Part shown: in pieces, positions 1 to 8,283 of the stretch
Position numbering within the stretch: the stretch's first letter is position 1
How the letters are laid out: every line of letters starts with the position of its first letter
Translations under genes and position numbers: made by a program
Notes under the pieces: generated by a model
What the model was told of the DNA's origin: nothing
Database searches by the model: none
Seen by the model: only the letters and a program-made list of their open reading frames with translations
DNA from: an uncultured Erwinia sp.
GTDB taxonomy: Bacteria; Pseudomonadota; Gammaproteobacteria; Enterobacterales; Enterobacteriaceae
Assembly (NCBI GenBank): GCA_946221915.1
Contig: CAMIKG010000011.1
Location: 34,062-98,061, forward strand
Direction of reading: 5' to 3'
Length of the DNA stretch: 64,000 nucleotides

Positions 1-360
1 CTGTTATCGGCTAATAAAACGGTACGCCGGGGGCGTGAGATCGAGCGGGAATACCTGCTTGAGCAGGGGCCAAATTATCTGCTGATTGGGCAGGCGGTGC
101 GCCGTGGTGGCGAACAGGTGATCGTGCGTGACAAATTGCGCCGTGTCTTTGGCATCGCGCCTGCTGGCAATCTCCTGCGTCGCAGCAAACTGGACGCCCT
201 GTTCAGCCGCGCCCGCTACTTTATCGCCGCCACCGCGCTGGCGGTCGCGCTGTTACTGGTTGCGCCGATTGAGGTGCAGCGCCATCAGGTGATTATCCAC
301 TTTGCCCAGTGGCTGTCGTTCACGCACTCTGCACCGTTACTTTCCGGGATCGTACAATGA
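1..360 (+). CDS. C-terminal part of a membrane protein upstream of lemA (partial)
   Basis: The frame is open from the first base and stops at 358-360, so this is the last 119 residues of a gene that begins before the window. It shows a basic, soluble stretch followed by one hydrophobic segment at about visible residues 74-90, then a short tail. Its stop codon overlaps the start of the LemA gene in an ATGA arrangement, so the two are probably translated together. Proteins of the GIDE-like, membrane-anchored type often sit next to lemA, and this tail would fit one, but too little is visible to name it. Confidence 0.7.
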   Translation: MLSANKTVRRGREIEREYLLEQGPNYLLIGQAVRRGGEQVIVRDKLRRVFGIAPAGNLLRRSKLDALFSRARYFIAATALAVALLLVAPIEVQRHQVIIHFAQWLSFTHSAPLLSGIVQ

Positions 361-917
361 ATCTGTTTATCGCTTTATTTATCGTTGCGCTGGTGCTGCT
401 GGGTTGCGGCGGCATGCTGGTGTCCATCTACAACCGGCTGGTGATGCTGCGTCATAACGTGGATAAAGCCTTTGCCAATATTGATGTGCTGCTGAAACAG
501 CGGGTGGATGAACTGCCTGAACTGCTGAAAGTGGTCAAAGCCAGCACCGCTTACGAACAGCAGACGTTACAGCAACTCACAGAACTGCGCACTGCCTGGC
601 TGAGCGCAACCCGGCGTGAGGAAAAAGTGGCGCTCGCCAACGAGATGAATGGCGCGTTAAAGAGCCTGTTTGCTGTCGCAGAAAATTACCCGCAGCTGCA
701 GGCAAACCAGAGCTTCCTCCAGCTGCAGCAGCGTATTTCTGAACTGGAAGCGCAGATTGCCGACCGGCGTGAATTCTTTAATGAAAGCGTCACGCTGTAT
801 AACGTCGGTATCGATGAGTTTCCCAGTCTGATACTGGCCAGGCTGATGCATTATCAGCCGCATCCGTTGTTACAGATTACTGCTGAAGAGACGCGTTATG
901 CTGGCATTACCCTTTGA
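357..917 (+). CDS. lemA: LemA family membrane-anchored protein
   Basis: This 186-residue protein has an N-terminal transmembrane segment (about residues 3-23) followed by the typical LemA signature, YNRLVMLRHNVDKAF, and a long helical body containing ELPELLKVV. Known LemA proteins are single-pass, coiled-coil-rich envelope proteins of poorly defined function. The ATG at 357 is chosen over an upstream in-frame codon at 309 because it overlaps the preceding stop (ATGA) and directly begins the membrane anchor. Its last bases overlap the next gene at 898. The three genes read as one translationally coupled membrane operon. Confidence 0.85.
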   Translation: MNLFIALFIVALVLLGCGGMLVSIYNRLVMLRHNVDKAFANIDVLLKQRVDELPELLKVVKASTAYEQQTLQQLTELRTAWLSATRREEKVALANEMNGALKSLFAVAENYPQLQANQSFLQLQQRISELEAQIADRREFFNESVTLYNVGIDEFPSLILARLMHYQPHPLLQITAEETRYAGITL

Positions 918-1257
918 TTTGATGTTTATGGTGAAAGAGCCGGGCTATGCGCTGCTGATCGCTATTGCGAGTCCGCTGGTGGCGCTGCTTATGCTGGCGC
1001 CTTTCATCTACTCGCCGACATTTAAATGGCTGAGCAGCGTGCTTGCCGGTACTGCCGCTATCCAGTTTTTTCCGGGCATGGCGCTGTCGGTTACGCTGTT
1101 TTTTTGCGGTGTCGGCGGGGTAAAAATCCTGTTCTGCTGGCTGGCGCTGCTGTTGGGGGTTTTGAGTTTTGTGCTGCTGAATTACCACCTGCTCAGCGTG
1201 GTGGTCAGTGAATATAACCGCAAGGTGACAAAACCCGTACAGGGAAAAAAACGCTAA
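898..1257 (+). CDS. Small multi-span membrane protein, lemA operon
   Basis: The 119-residue product is strongly hydrophobic with about three to four membrane segments (roughly residues 17-37, 45-68 and 72-105) and a basic tail ending in GKKR. It overlaps the end of lemA by 20 bases. I do not recognise a named family. Its position suggests that it works in the membrane with the LemA-type protein, but this is inferred only from the operon. Confidence 0.75.
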   Translation: MLALPFDLMFMVKEPGYALLIAIASPLVALLMLAPFIYSPTFKWLSSVLAGTAAIQFFPGMALSVTLFFCGVGGVKILFCWLALLLGVLSFVLLNYHLLSVVVSEYNRKVTKPVQGKKR

Positions 1258-1268
1258 TCGCCCCGGTG

Positions 1269-1622
1269 TTATGCCGTCAGCGTAAAACTTTCACTCACCA
1301 GTTCGAGAATCTGCTCATCCGCCAGTGGCCCGGCCAGAGTGACGGTCACCCAGTGCTCTTTATTCATATGCCACGCCGGGAAAATACCGGCCTGCTGACG
1401 CAGTGAACCGAGGTACTCCGGCCTGACTTTCAGATTGATGATCTCGACCAGTTCGTCAGTGGCTAAACCGAGTTTCTCGCCGGGAATACGGCTGGCAATG
1501 CCAAACCATTTGCGGTTATTGGCATGGCGCAGCACCGCGTTTTCCGGATATTTCGGCCACGGATAGTCAGGCTCGGTGCTGAACTGATTTCTGACATGGC
1601 TAAATAATTGTTCGCGGTTCAT
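1269..1622 (-). CDS. MmcQ/YjbR family protein
   Basis: The 117-residue protein has the compact YjbR-like pattern: an N-terminal helix (FSHVRNQF), the WPKYPENAVLRH stretch, a central K-W-F-G-I core and a C-terminal helix after the KEHWVTV motif. The family has a double-wing DNA-binding-like fold and is of unknown exact function. The gene converges with the lemA operon with only a few bases between them. No partner gene is evident. Confidence 0.85.
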   Translation of the reverse strand: MNREQLFSHVRNQFSTEPDYPWPKYPENAVLRHANNRKWFGIASRIPGEKLGLATDELVEIINLKVRPEYLGSLRQQAGIFPAWHMNKEHWVTVTLAGPLADEQILELVSESFTLTA

Positions 1623-1672
1623 AGCTTCCTCAGGGTTAACATGGCCAGCAGATCCGCCGTGATAATACGGTG

Positions 1673-1954
1673 TCAGTTACCCACCGTCAGTCCCACAATC
1701 GTGGTGGTGATGGCGACTGCGGCGCGCGCATCTGCGCAGATAACGCAATGCTTTTGCTTACGAGACATTCCCATCATTAACAGTGGCAAGGCGCCACACA
1801 TCAATACGATAGCTGCCAGTGACCAGGCTAAAATCTCTCTTTCTGTCTGCTGATTACCCGTCGACTCTATACCAGGCGTGAACAGATTTGAACCGCTGCA
1901 CTGTGCAGGATATGCAGGAAGGGTTACGGCCAGCCGCCCGGGAAACCGTTCCAC
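1673..1954 (-). CDS. Possible small membrane protein (uncertain)
   Basis: This frame of 93 codons opens with a GTG and has no convincing ribosome binding site. The second half looks protein-like: two hydrophobic segments (about residues 42-62 and 78-92) separated by a basic loop with a CVIC cysteine pair. Translation might begin further in. It could be a degraded gene or an accident of composition. I report it because it is the only candidate in the 1623-2055 interval. Confidence 0.3.
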   Translation of the reverse strand: MERFPGRLAVTLPAYPAQCSGSNLFTPGIESTGNQQTEREILAWSLAAIVLMCGALPLLMMGMSRKQKHCVICADARAAVAITTTIVGLTVGN

Positions 1955-2055
1955 CTAAAATTATGCCAGTCAGCGCAAAATTAAGAGTGCAGGGAATGGC
2001 TGAGAATCGAGACCAGATATAAATTTAGAGTGTCACATCCCTCTGGAGCAGCATC

Positions 2056-2535
2056 ATGTTTAACAAACCCGCTTTCACTTATCTGGCTGCCGCACTTACT
2101 GCGTTACTGCTCTCCGCCAGCAGCATGGCCGATCCCGGCAATGGTCACGGCAATGGTCACGGTAATGGCAAAGGAAATGGTAACGGTAATCATGGCAATG
2201 CACATGCATGGAAGCAGCAGGGGTCGCACGGTAATGGCAAATTGCGCGGCAACCCTCATAATGCACAGTCAGACGTCAGTTTCTCCTTTGCCCGCGGTCT
2301 GGCCGTTGATTTCGGTCTTACCGGTTATAAGGGATTGCCACCGGGAATTGCGAAAAACCTGGCGCGTGGCAAACCGCTGCCTCCCGGCATTGCAAAACGT
2401 GCGGTGCCGCAGTCGATGCTTGGCCGTTTGCCATACTATCCCGGCTATGAATGGCGAATTGTTGGTGATGACCTGGTACTGATTGCGCTCAGCACTGCCG
2501 TTGTCACGGCGATTATTAATGGTGTTTTTGACTGA
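2056..2535 (+). CDS. CigR/RcnB-like exported protein
   Basis: The 159-residue product has a signal peptide (about residues 1-25, ending SSMA), then a low-complexity Gly-Asn-His repeat region (about 28-75). The conserved C-terminal part contains LPPGIAKNLARGKPLPPGIA, followed by a beta-rich end and a hydrophobic last helix. That doubled LPPGIAK motif is typical of the anti-virulence regulator CigR/RcnB-like family, whose Salmonella member sits in a pathogenicity island. Here there is no secretion system nearby. The ATG follows a weak purine-rich site. A strong terminator lies directly downstream. Confidence 0.8.
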   Translation: MFNKPAFTYLAAALTALLLSASSMADPGNGHGNGHGNGKGNGNGNHGNAHAWKQQGSHGNGKLRGNPHNAQSDVSFSFARGLAVDFGLTGYKGLPPGIAKNLARGKPLPPGIAKRAVPQSMLGRLPYYPGYEWRIVGDDLVLIALSTAVVTAIINGVFD

Positions 2536-2550
2536 CGAGCGCTATAGCAG

Positions 2551-2579
2551 ATAAGCCGCCTGCTGGCGGCTTATTTTTT
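2551..2579 (+). terminator. Rho-independent terminator after the CigR-like gene
   Basis: A perfect 10-bp stem (ATAAGCCGCC with GGCGGCTTAT) and a TGCT loop are followed by a run of T. It lies 15 bases after the stop codon. Confidence 0.9.
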
Positions 2580-2721
2580 GCTGGTCGCGGGTGGTTTACC
2601 TGGCGCGGTATCAGAGCGCGACAGAGCTGCAGCCAGGCGAGACCACGGTTATTTTTACTTGCGTATCCCCCGGCGATGATTTTATGGTCATAACAGGACG
2701 CCATGACAAAAGGGAGAAGCA

Positions 2722-3270
2722 ATGATCACTGCACCGGAAATCGTCACCGAAAGACTGCTGTTAAAACCGCTGGTTTCTGCCGATGCCGATCAAATCCAGC
2801 AGGTGTTTCCGCGCTGGGAAATTGTGCGTTATCTGATTGCCTCTGTACCCTGGCCCTATCCGCCAGGTGCTGCACAGCACTATGTCGATAATGTGGCGCT
2901 AGCCGCAGTGAAAGAAGGCAGGGGCTGGTTCTGGACGCTTCGCCGCAAAGAAAAGGAACAGGAACTGATCGGTGTGATTTGTCTAATGGCGACAGAGGAT
3001 AATAACCGCGGATTCTGGCTGGTGCCGGAGTGGCAGGGGCGCGGCTATATGAGCGAAGCCTGTGAAGCGGTGACGGATTTTTGGTTCAACGTGCTGAAAC
3101 GCGAGGTGCTGCGCGCGCCGAAAGCAGCGGCGAATCAGCGTTCGGTTAAACTCTCGCAGCGCAGGGGGATGCGCCTGGTACGCAGAGATAAAGCACAGTA
3201 TGTTGCCGGAGAGCTGGATTCGGAATTGTGGGAAATTACGCGGGGTGAATGGAATAAATATGGTAAATAA
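2722..3270 (+). CDS. GNAT family N-acetyltransferase (RimJ/RimL type)
   Basis: The 182-residue protein starts in the usual RimJ/RimL way (TERLLLKPL). It carries the acetyl-CoA binding stretch FWLVPEWQGRGYMSEA at about residues 93-108, with the Q-x-x-G-x-G/A-like QGRGYM loop, followed by the NQRSVKLSQRRGM segment typical of the family. Such enzymes acetylate amino groups of proteins or small molecules; the substrate cannot be read from sequence. The ATG follows an AGGGAGAAGC ribosome binding site. It stands alone between a terminator and an AT-rich gene. Confidence 0.85.
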   Translation: MITAPEIVTERLLLKPLVSADADQIQQVFPRWEIVRYLIASVPWPYPPGAAQHYVDNVALAAVKEGRGWFWTLRRKEKEQELIGVICLMATEDNNRGFWLVPEWQGRGYMSEACEAVTDFWFNVLKREVLRAPKAAANQRSVKLSQRRGMRLVRRDKAQYVAGELDSELWEITRGEWNKYGK

Positions 3271-3356
3271 GCGCCTGATAAACTTCACAGCCTGATGCCT
3301 GCTGGTAACAAATCAGATTGTTTAACATAATTTATTACACAGGGGATGTCAGGGGT

Positions 3357-3851
3357 ATGGTTATGAAGTCTGTTTTTATGTTGGCATGGGTAATTTTATC
3401 AATTCCTTTCTGTAGTGCAAAAGACCACCAGGATTTTTCAAGTATTGAGGCTTCTGTCAAAATGTTTTTGCAGCGAACCATGAAACCGAAAACTTGTGAA
3501 ACCGTACGCGAAGCGGCAGAAAGGCCGGGTAGCAATATGAAAAAATCAGATGTCGTCGCATTTTGTGATAGCGATTTTGATTTAACTAAACCACTGTTGT
3601 TTTCTGAAATGAGATTAAAAGAGACTGACAACGAAAAAGAAAAGTATGTTTGCGGGATTGTATCTGGGACCACATTGCTGGGCAGAAAAATAGGCATGCG
3701 ATTTATTGCTGATGGGGTCTGGAACTTAGTGTTGAAAGTAAAAATATCCAAAAGACCGATTATTTATCTGGGGAGCAACGACTTTTTACGGATAGTTGAA
3801 CAGCAAAATAACGCAGAGTTTAATGATTTTTATGCCAGACACTGTAGCTGA
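3357..3851 (+). CDS. Hypothetical exported protein, AT-rich
   Basis: I do not recognise this family. From the ATG at 3357 the product is 164 residues, beginning with a signal peptide (hydrophobic core VFMLAWVILSIPFCSA); the ATG at 3363 is also possible. An AGGGG site precedes it. The mature part has four Cys residues (in TCETV, AFCDS, YVCGI and near the C-terminus), which could form disulfides in the periplasm. Base composition is visibly more AT-rich than the neighbours, suggesting recent acquisition or an orphan gene. Confidence 0.7.
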   Translation: MVMKSVFMLAWVILSIPFCSAKDHQDFSSIEASVKMFLQRTMKPKTCETVREAAERPGSNMKKSDVVAFCDSDFDLTKPLLFSEMRLKETDNEKEKYVCGIVSGTTLLGRKIGMRFIADGVWNLVLKVKISKRPIIYLGSNDFLRIVEQQNNAEFNDFYARHCS

Positions 3852-3983
3852 ATGAACGAGAAGGTTTCATCCAATCTACAGAGGCATTCTGAATGGTCGG
3901 ATGGATCAGAGTATCCGTATGCTTCCAGAGGACCGATAATCCCCAGCCAGGCCAGAACTCAGCTGGGGAGAGCCATTAAGCTA

Positions 3984-4082
3984 TCACTGACCAGGCGCCC
4001 AGGCTCCACTGGCAATAAACCACACCAGCAGCGCCACGCCTGCAACACCCACCACCACCGGGAATAAATAGCCAATCTTCAT
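3984..4082 (-). CDS. 32-residue single-span membrane peptide
   Basis: A short reading frame begins MKIGYLFPVVVGVAG and continues through a hydrophobic helix to a GAWAPGQ end: one membrane span with almost nothing outside it. The start is well supported by an AAGGAAAT ribosome binding site six bases upstream. No family is recognised. It stands between the AT-rich orphan and the gan locus, downstream of ganK on the same strand, and could be on the same transcript or independent. It resembles in form the small membrane proteins that modulate larger membrane complexes. Confidence 0.6.
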   Translation of the reverse strand: MKIGYLFPVVVGVAGVALLVWFIASGAWAPGQ

Positions 4083-4253
4083 ATATTTCCTTTTGCGTAA
4101 TAATTTGCCAGCCAGAGCAATCTGGCATTGTTGCTGTCATCTTAGACTGATAAATGTATCGATAACAATTATGCATCTGTCTGGACGTAACGCTTCCCCG
4201 TTCATCAGGCCAGCGTTGACTGGCGGTGCGCTGGCTGTACGGGCGTGGGGAAA

Positions 4254-5372
4254 TCAAGCCGCCTCATCCTGCGGCACGCCAATATCCGCGCTAATCCGCA
4301 CGCCATCTTCATCAAACACCATACACTGATGCGGATAAAACGACGGGCGCAGCGTCTGGTAAGGGCGGAAATGCACATCCCCCGGCAGCAGCAGTTTAAA
4401 GCCGTCATGACCGTAACTCTGACCAAACAGGTACGTGTTATTCCCCAGCCGCTCGACCACTTCACAGTGGAAATCCAGCTGCAGCGGCGCATCGCTGTTG
4501 ATCTGTAACTGCTCCGGACGAATCCCCAGCGTGACGCTATCGCCCGCCTGCAATTGCCGCCCCGGAGCGGGCAGCGTCAGGGTATGCTCACCGTCATTGA
4601 TACTCACCACCAGCTCCCCGGCGCTGCACTGCTGCACGCGCGCGGGCAGGAAGTTCATCTTCGGCGAGCCAATAAACCCGGCGACAAAACGGTTGACCGG
4701 ATTGTAATACAGCTCCATCGGCGACCCGACCTGTTCCACTTTGCCGTAATTCATCACCACGATTTTATCGGCCAGCGTCATCGCTTCGATTTGATCGTGG
4801 GTGACATACACCATGGTGGTTTTCAGCTCCTGGTGCAGTTTGGCGATATGCAGACGCATCTCAACGCGCAGTTCGGCATCGAGGTTGGACAGCGGTTCGT
4901 CAAACATAAATACGCGTGGATTACGCACAATCGCGCGACCAATCGCCACACGCTGGCGCTGACCGCCTGACAACTGTTTCGGTTTGCGATCCAGCAGATG
5001 AGAAAGTTGCAGCGTTTTCGCCACCATCTCTACCTGATGCGCAATCTGCGCCTTCGGTATGCCGTTCACTTTCAGACCGTAACCCATATTTTCCGCCACC
5101 GTCATATGCGGATAGAGGGCATAGGACTGAAACACCATCGCCACACCGCGATGCGCCGGGGCGACGTCATTCATCACCTCATCACCAATCAAAATCTCAC
5201 CGTCGCTGACCTCTTCCAGCCCGGCGATCAGCCGCAGCAGGGTGGACTTACCACAACCGGACGGGCCGACGAATACGGCAAACTCACCCGCCTCAATATC
5301 CAGGACGATATTTTTCAGTGTTTCTGTTTTACCAAAGCGTTTGGTGACGTTTCTCAGTCTGATGCTGGACAT
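4254..5372 (-). CDS. ganK: Oligogalactan ABC transporter ATPase GanK (MalK/MsmX family)
   Basis: The 372-residue protein has all ABC ATPase motifs: Walker A GPSGCGKST (about 37-45), the LSGGQRQR signature, Walker B VFMFDEPLSNLD, the H-loop YVTHDQIEAM, and a C-terminal OB-like regulatory domain typical of sugar importers. It would energise GanF-GanG; known Dickeya gan systems use GanFGK2. The ATG at 5372 follows a GAGGATCC site and is preferred over the codon four residues upstream. It is transcribed divergently from ganE, so ganK and the ganEFGAB operon share one control region. Confidence 0.9.
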   Translation of the reverse strand: MSSIRLRNVTKRFGKTETLKNIVLDIEAGEFAVFVGPSGCGKSTLLRLIAGLEEVSDGEILIGDEVMNDVAPAHRGVAMVFQSYALYPHMTVAENMGYGLKVNGIPKAQIAHQVEMVAKTLQLSHLLDRKPKQLSGGQRQRVAIGRAIVRNPRVFMFDEPLSNLDAELRVEMRLHIAKLHQELKTTMVYVTHDQIEAMTLADKIVVMNYGKVEQVGSPMELYYNPVNRFVAGFIGSPKMNFLPARVQQCSAGELVVSINDGEHTLTLPAPGRQLQAGDSVTLGIRPEQLQINSDAPLQLDFHCEVVERLGNNTYLFGQSYGHDGFKLLLPGDVHFRPYQTLRPSFYPHQCMVFDEDGVRISADIGVPQDEAA

Positions 5373-5411
5373 GCGGATCCTCATCGCAGAATAGGGTTTG
5401 GCTGGTGAAAA

Positions 5412-5530
5412 TGTATTACGTGTAACAATTTGCTGTTTTTCGTCTCAGCCCTGATGGTGCCTGTGCTGACTATAACTCCCTGATGAAATGCGCCCTACCG
5501 CTGATTTTGATTTCTGTAATACCGATCACA
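5412..5530. promoter_or_regulatory. gan divergent control region: candidate GanR motifs and CRP-like site
   Basis: The 331-bp gap between ganK and ganE holds no gene. At 5412-5427 there is an imperfect palindrome, TGTATTACGTGTAACA. At 5515-5530, TGTAATACCGATCACA fits the CRP layout TGTGA-N6-TCACA with one mismatch. The heptamer GTAATAC occurs in both places (as its complement GTATTAC in the first) and again upstream of ganL at 14455, so it may be part of the GanR operator. This is a sequence reading, not a demonstrated site. Confidence 0.5.
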
Positions 5531-5703
5531 CATTAGCGAGAACGGGCTGGAGGGAAGAGGCGCTTCCGCGTAGCGTATGACAACCACGCTGCATGACGTT
5601 CCCAACCCTACAGGCTAATGAAAACGGGATTCAGGTTGTGCAGTGGAAAGCGGTTTCGACAAAAAAACAGCCAAAAATGTCATACCTTCACATGAGGCCA
5701 GCA

Positions 5704-6924
5704 ATGAAAATTAAAACCAGCATCACGCTGCTCCTGTCAGCATTGGTATTGAGTCAGACAGTGAACGCCGCACAGCAACTTACCGTCTGGGAAGATATTA
5801 AAAAGTCCGAAGGCATTAAAACGGCGATTGCCGATTTCCAGAAACAATACAACGTCGAAGTCAAAGTGCAGGAGATGCCGTTCGCCCAGCAGATTGAAAA
5901 GCTGCGTCTCGATGGCCCGGCGGGTATCGGCCCTGATGTGCTGGTGATACCAAACGACCAGCTCGGCAGTGCGGTAGTGCAGGGACTGCTGGCGCCGCTG
6001 ACGGTTGATGCCGCGCAGCAGGCGGCGTATACCCCCTCTGCGATGGCCGCCTTTACCCAGAACAACGTGGTCTACGGCGTACCGAAAGCAGTCGAAACGC
6101 TGGTGCTGATTTACAACAAAGATCTGCTGCCGTCGCCGCTGAAATCCCTCGACGATTATCGCGCGTTCTCGCAGAAACAGCGTGAGACGAAGCAGTATGG
6201 CCTGCTGGCGAAGTTTGACCAGATTTACTACAGCTGGGGCGCGATTGCGCCAATGGGCGGCTATATCTTTGGCAAAGACAGCAAGGGCGCGCTGAATACC
6301 CATGATATCGGCCTCAACACACCGGGCAGCGTGGAAGCGGTCAGCTACCTGAAAAGCTTCTTTGCGCAGGGGCTGCTGCCGAACGGCATCCTCGGCGATA
6401 ACGGCCTGAATGCCATCGACTCACTGTTTACCGAGAAAAAAGCCGCCGCGGTGATTAATGGCCCGTGGGCGTTCCAGCCTTACCAGGCGGCGGGCATCAA
6501 CTATGGCGTCGCGCCGCTGCCGGATCTGCCAAACGGCAAGCCAATGAGTTCCTTCCTTGGCGTGAAAGGCTATGTCGTTTCCACCTGGAGTAAAGACAAG
6601 GCGCTGGCGCAGCAATTTATCAGCTTTATCAACCAGCCGCAGTACGTCAAAGAGCGTTATCAGAAAACGCAGGAGATCCCGCCGGTCGTGGCGCTGATGA
6701 ACGATCCAATTATCAAAGATGATGAAAAAGCCAACGCGGTTGCGGTGCAGTCGGCGCGCGCGTCAGCCATGCCTGGCGTGCCGGAAATGCAGGAAGTATG
6801 GGGACCGGCCAATGCCGCGCTGGAGCTGAGCGTTTCCGGCAAGCAGGAGCCAAAAGCGGCGCTGGATAATGCCGTGAAGCAGATCTCGATGCAGATCGAA
6901 GCGATGCAGGCCAGTAACCAGTAA
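5704..6924 (+). CDS. ganE: Periplasmic oligogalactan-binding protein GanE
   Basis: The 406-residue protein is a MalE-type (family 1) substrate-binding protein: signal peptide (MKIKTSITLLLSALVLSQ...VNA), LTVWEDIKKSEGI, the DVLVIPNDQLG hinge region, and the late motif AAAVINGPWAF typical of maltose-type receptors. The ATG at 5704 begins the signal peptide and follows a GAGG site; the frame is open further upstream without a signal-like start. It delivers galacto-oligosaccharides produced by GanA to the GanF-GanG channel. It is the first gene of a tight five-gene operon. Confidence 0.9.
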   Translation: MKIKTSITLLLSALVLSQTVNAAQQLTVWEDIKKSEGIKTAIADFQKQYNVEVKVQEMPFAQQIEKLRLDGPAGIGPDVLVIPNDQLGSAVVQGLLAPLTVDAAQQAAYTPSAMAAFTQNNVVYGVPKAVETLVLIYNKDLLPSPLKSLDDYRAFSQKQRETKQYGLLAKFDQIYYSWGAIAPMGGYIFGKDSKGALNTHDIGLNTPGSVEAVSYLKSFFAQGLLPNGILGDNGLNAIDSLFTEKKAAAVINGPWAFQPYQAAGINYGVAPLPDLPNGKPMSSFLGVKGYVVSTWSKDKALAQQFISFINQPQYVKERYQKTQEIPPVVALMNDPIIKDDEKANAVAVQSARASAMPGVPEMQEVWGPANAALELSVSGKQEPKAALDNAVKQISMQIEAMQASNQ

Positions 6925-6947
6925 GTGAATGTCGCGCGGCGGCCAGG

Positions 6948-8273
6948 ATGAATAAGGAAGATGGTGTGATTATTTCCCCCAGTGAAAAGCTGACGATTAA
7001 CAAGCGCCCGCGCCGCCACGCCGTGGCGGGCGCGCTGCTGGCGCTGCTGCCTGGCTTTGGCCAGTTTTATCATCGCCAGTGGGCAAAAGGGTGCTGTTTT
7101 CTGCTGTTGCTGAGCAGCTTTATTGGCGTGTTCCATGATTTCCTGCAGGAAGGATTGTGGGGGCTGTACACGCTGGGGGAAGAGGTGCCGCGCGATAACT
7201 CCATCTTCCTGCTGGCGGAGGGCATTATCAGCGTGCTGATTATCGCCTTTGGCCTCGCCATCTGGGGACTGTCGGTGCGCGATGCCTGGCTCAACGGGGC
7301 GAAGCGTGATGACGGCCAGCAGCTGCACAGCGTGCGTAAGCAGTATCAGATGCTGCTGCGCGATGGCTTCCCTTATCTGATGATCTCACCGGGTTTTATC
7401 CTGCTGGTGTTTGTGGTGGTGTTCCCGATTCTGTTTGGTTTCGCCATCGCCTTTACCAACTACAACCTGTACCACACGCCGCCCGCTAAACTGGTGGACT
7501 GGGTCGGACTGAAGAACTTTATCAATATTTTCACTCTGTCGATCTGGCGCTCGACCTTCCTCGATGTGCTGCAATGGACGGTGGTGTGGACGCTGCTGGC
7601 GACCACACTGCAGTGCACGGTGGGGGTGATGCTGGCGATTCTGGTCAATCAGAAAGACCTGCGCTTTAAACCGCTCATTCGCACCATCTTTATTCTGCCG
7701 TGGGCAGTGCCGGGCTTCGTCACCATTCTGGTGTTTGCCGGGATGTTTAACGACAGTTTTGGTGTGATTAATAACGCCATTCTCGACTTCTTTGGTATTG
7801 CGCCAAAAGCGTGGATGACCGATCCGTTCTGGAGCAAAACCGCGCTGATTATGATGCAGACCTGGCTCGGTTTCCCGTTCGTTTTTGCCATGACGACCGG
7901 GGTGCTGCAGGCGATTCCCGACGATCTGTATGAAGCGGCGATCATGGATGGCGCCAGCCCGTGGACGCGGCTGAAAACCATCACGCTGCCGCTGGTGCTG
8001 TACGCGATTGCACCGATCATCATCACGCAATACACCTTCAACTTTAACAACTTCAACATTATCTATCTGTTTAACAACGGCGGCCCGGCGGTAGCGGGAT
8101 CAAATGCCGGTGGCACCGATATTCTGGTTTCGTGGATCTACAAGCTGACCATGTCGTCGTCGCAGTATGCCATCGCCGCCACCATCACCATTTTGCTGTC
8201 GATTTTTGTCGTCGGCCTGGCGTTGTGGCAGTTCCGCGCCACGAAATCGTTTAAACAAGATGAGATGGCGTAA
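6948..8273 (+). CDS. ganF: Oligogalactan ABC transporter permease GanF (MalF type)
   Basis: The 441-residue protein resembles MalF/GanP permeases: a cytoplasmic start, several membrane spans, an N-terminal extra domain, and the ATPase-contact loop EAAIMDGASPWTRLKTITLP near residues 325-345. It starts 23 bases after ganE. A GTG six codons further on has a better-placed AAGGAAG site, so the exact start is uncertain by a few residues. It pairs with GanG in the inner membrane. Confidence 0.9.
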   Translation: MNKEDGVIISPSEKLTINKRPRRHAVAGALLALLPGFGQFYHRQWAKGCCFLLLLSSFIGVFHDFLQEGLWGLYTLGEEVPRDNSIFLLAEGIISVLIIAFGLAIWGLSVRDAWLNGAKRDDGQQLHSVRKQYQMLLRDGFPYLMISPGFILLVFVVVFPILFGFAIAFTNYNLYHTPPAKLVDWVGLKNFINIFTLSIWRSTFLDVLQWTVVWTLLATTLQCTVGVMLAILVNQKDLRFKPLIRTIFILPWAVPGFVTILVFAGMFNDSFGVINNAILDFFGIAPKAWMTDPFWSKTALIMMQTWLGFPFVFAMTTGVLQAIPDDLYEAAIMDGASPWTRLKTITLPLVLYAIAPIIITQYTFNFNNFNIIYLFNNGGPAVAGSNAGGTDILVSWIYKLTMSSSQYAIAATITILLSIFVVGLALWQFRATKSFKQDEMA

Positions 8274-8283
8274 GGGAGCAATC

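Noticed and set aside
2030..2482. 150-codon frame overlapping the CigR-like gene in another frame
   Set aside because: The in-frame alternative at 2056 has a signal peptide and family motifs; this one has neither.
3852..4067. 71-codon plus-strand frame after the AT-rich orphan
   Set aside because: No ribosome binding site or protein-like composition, and it overlaps the better supported 32-residue gene on the minus strand.
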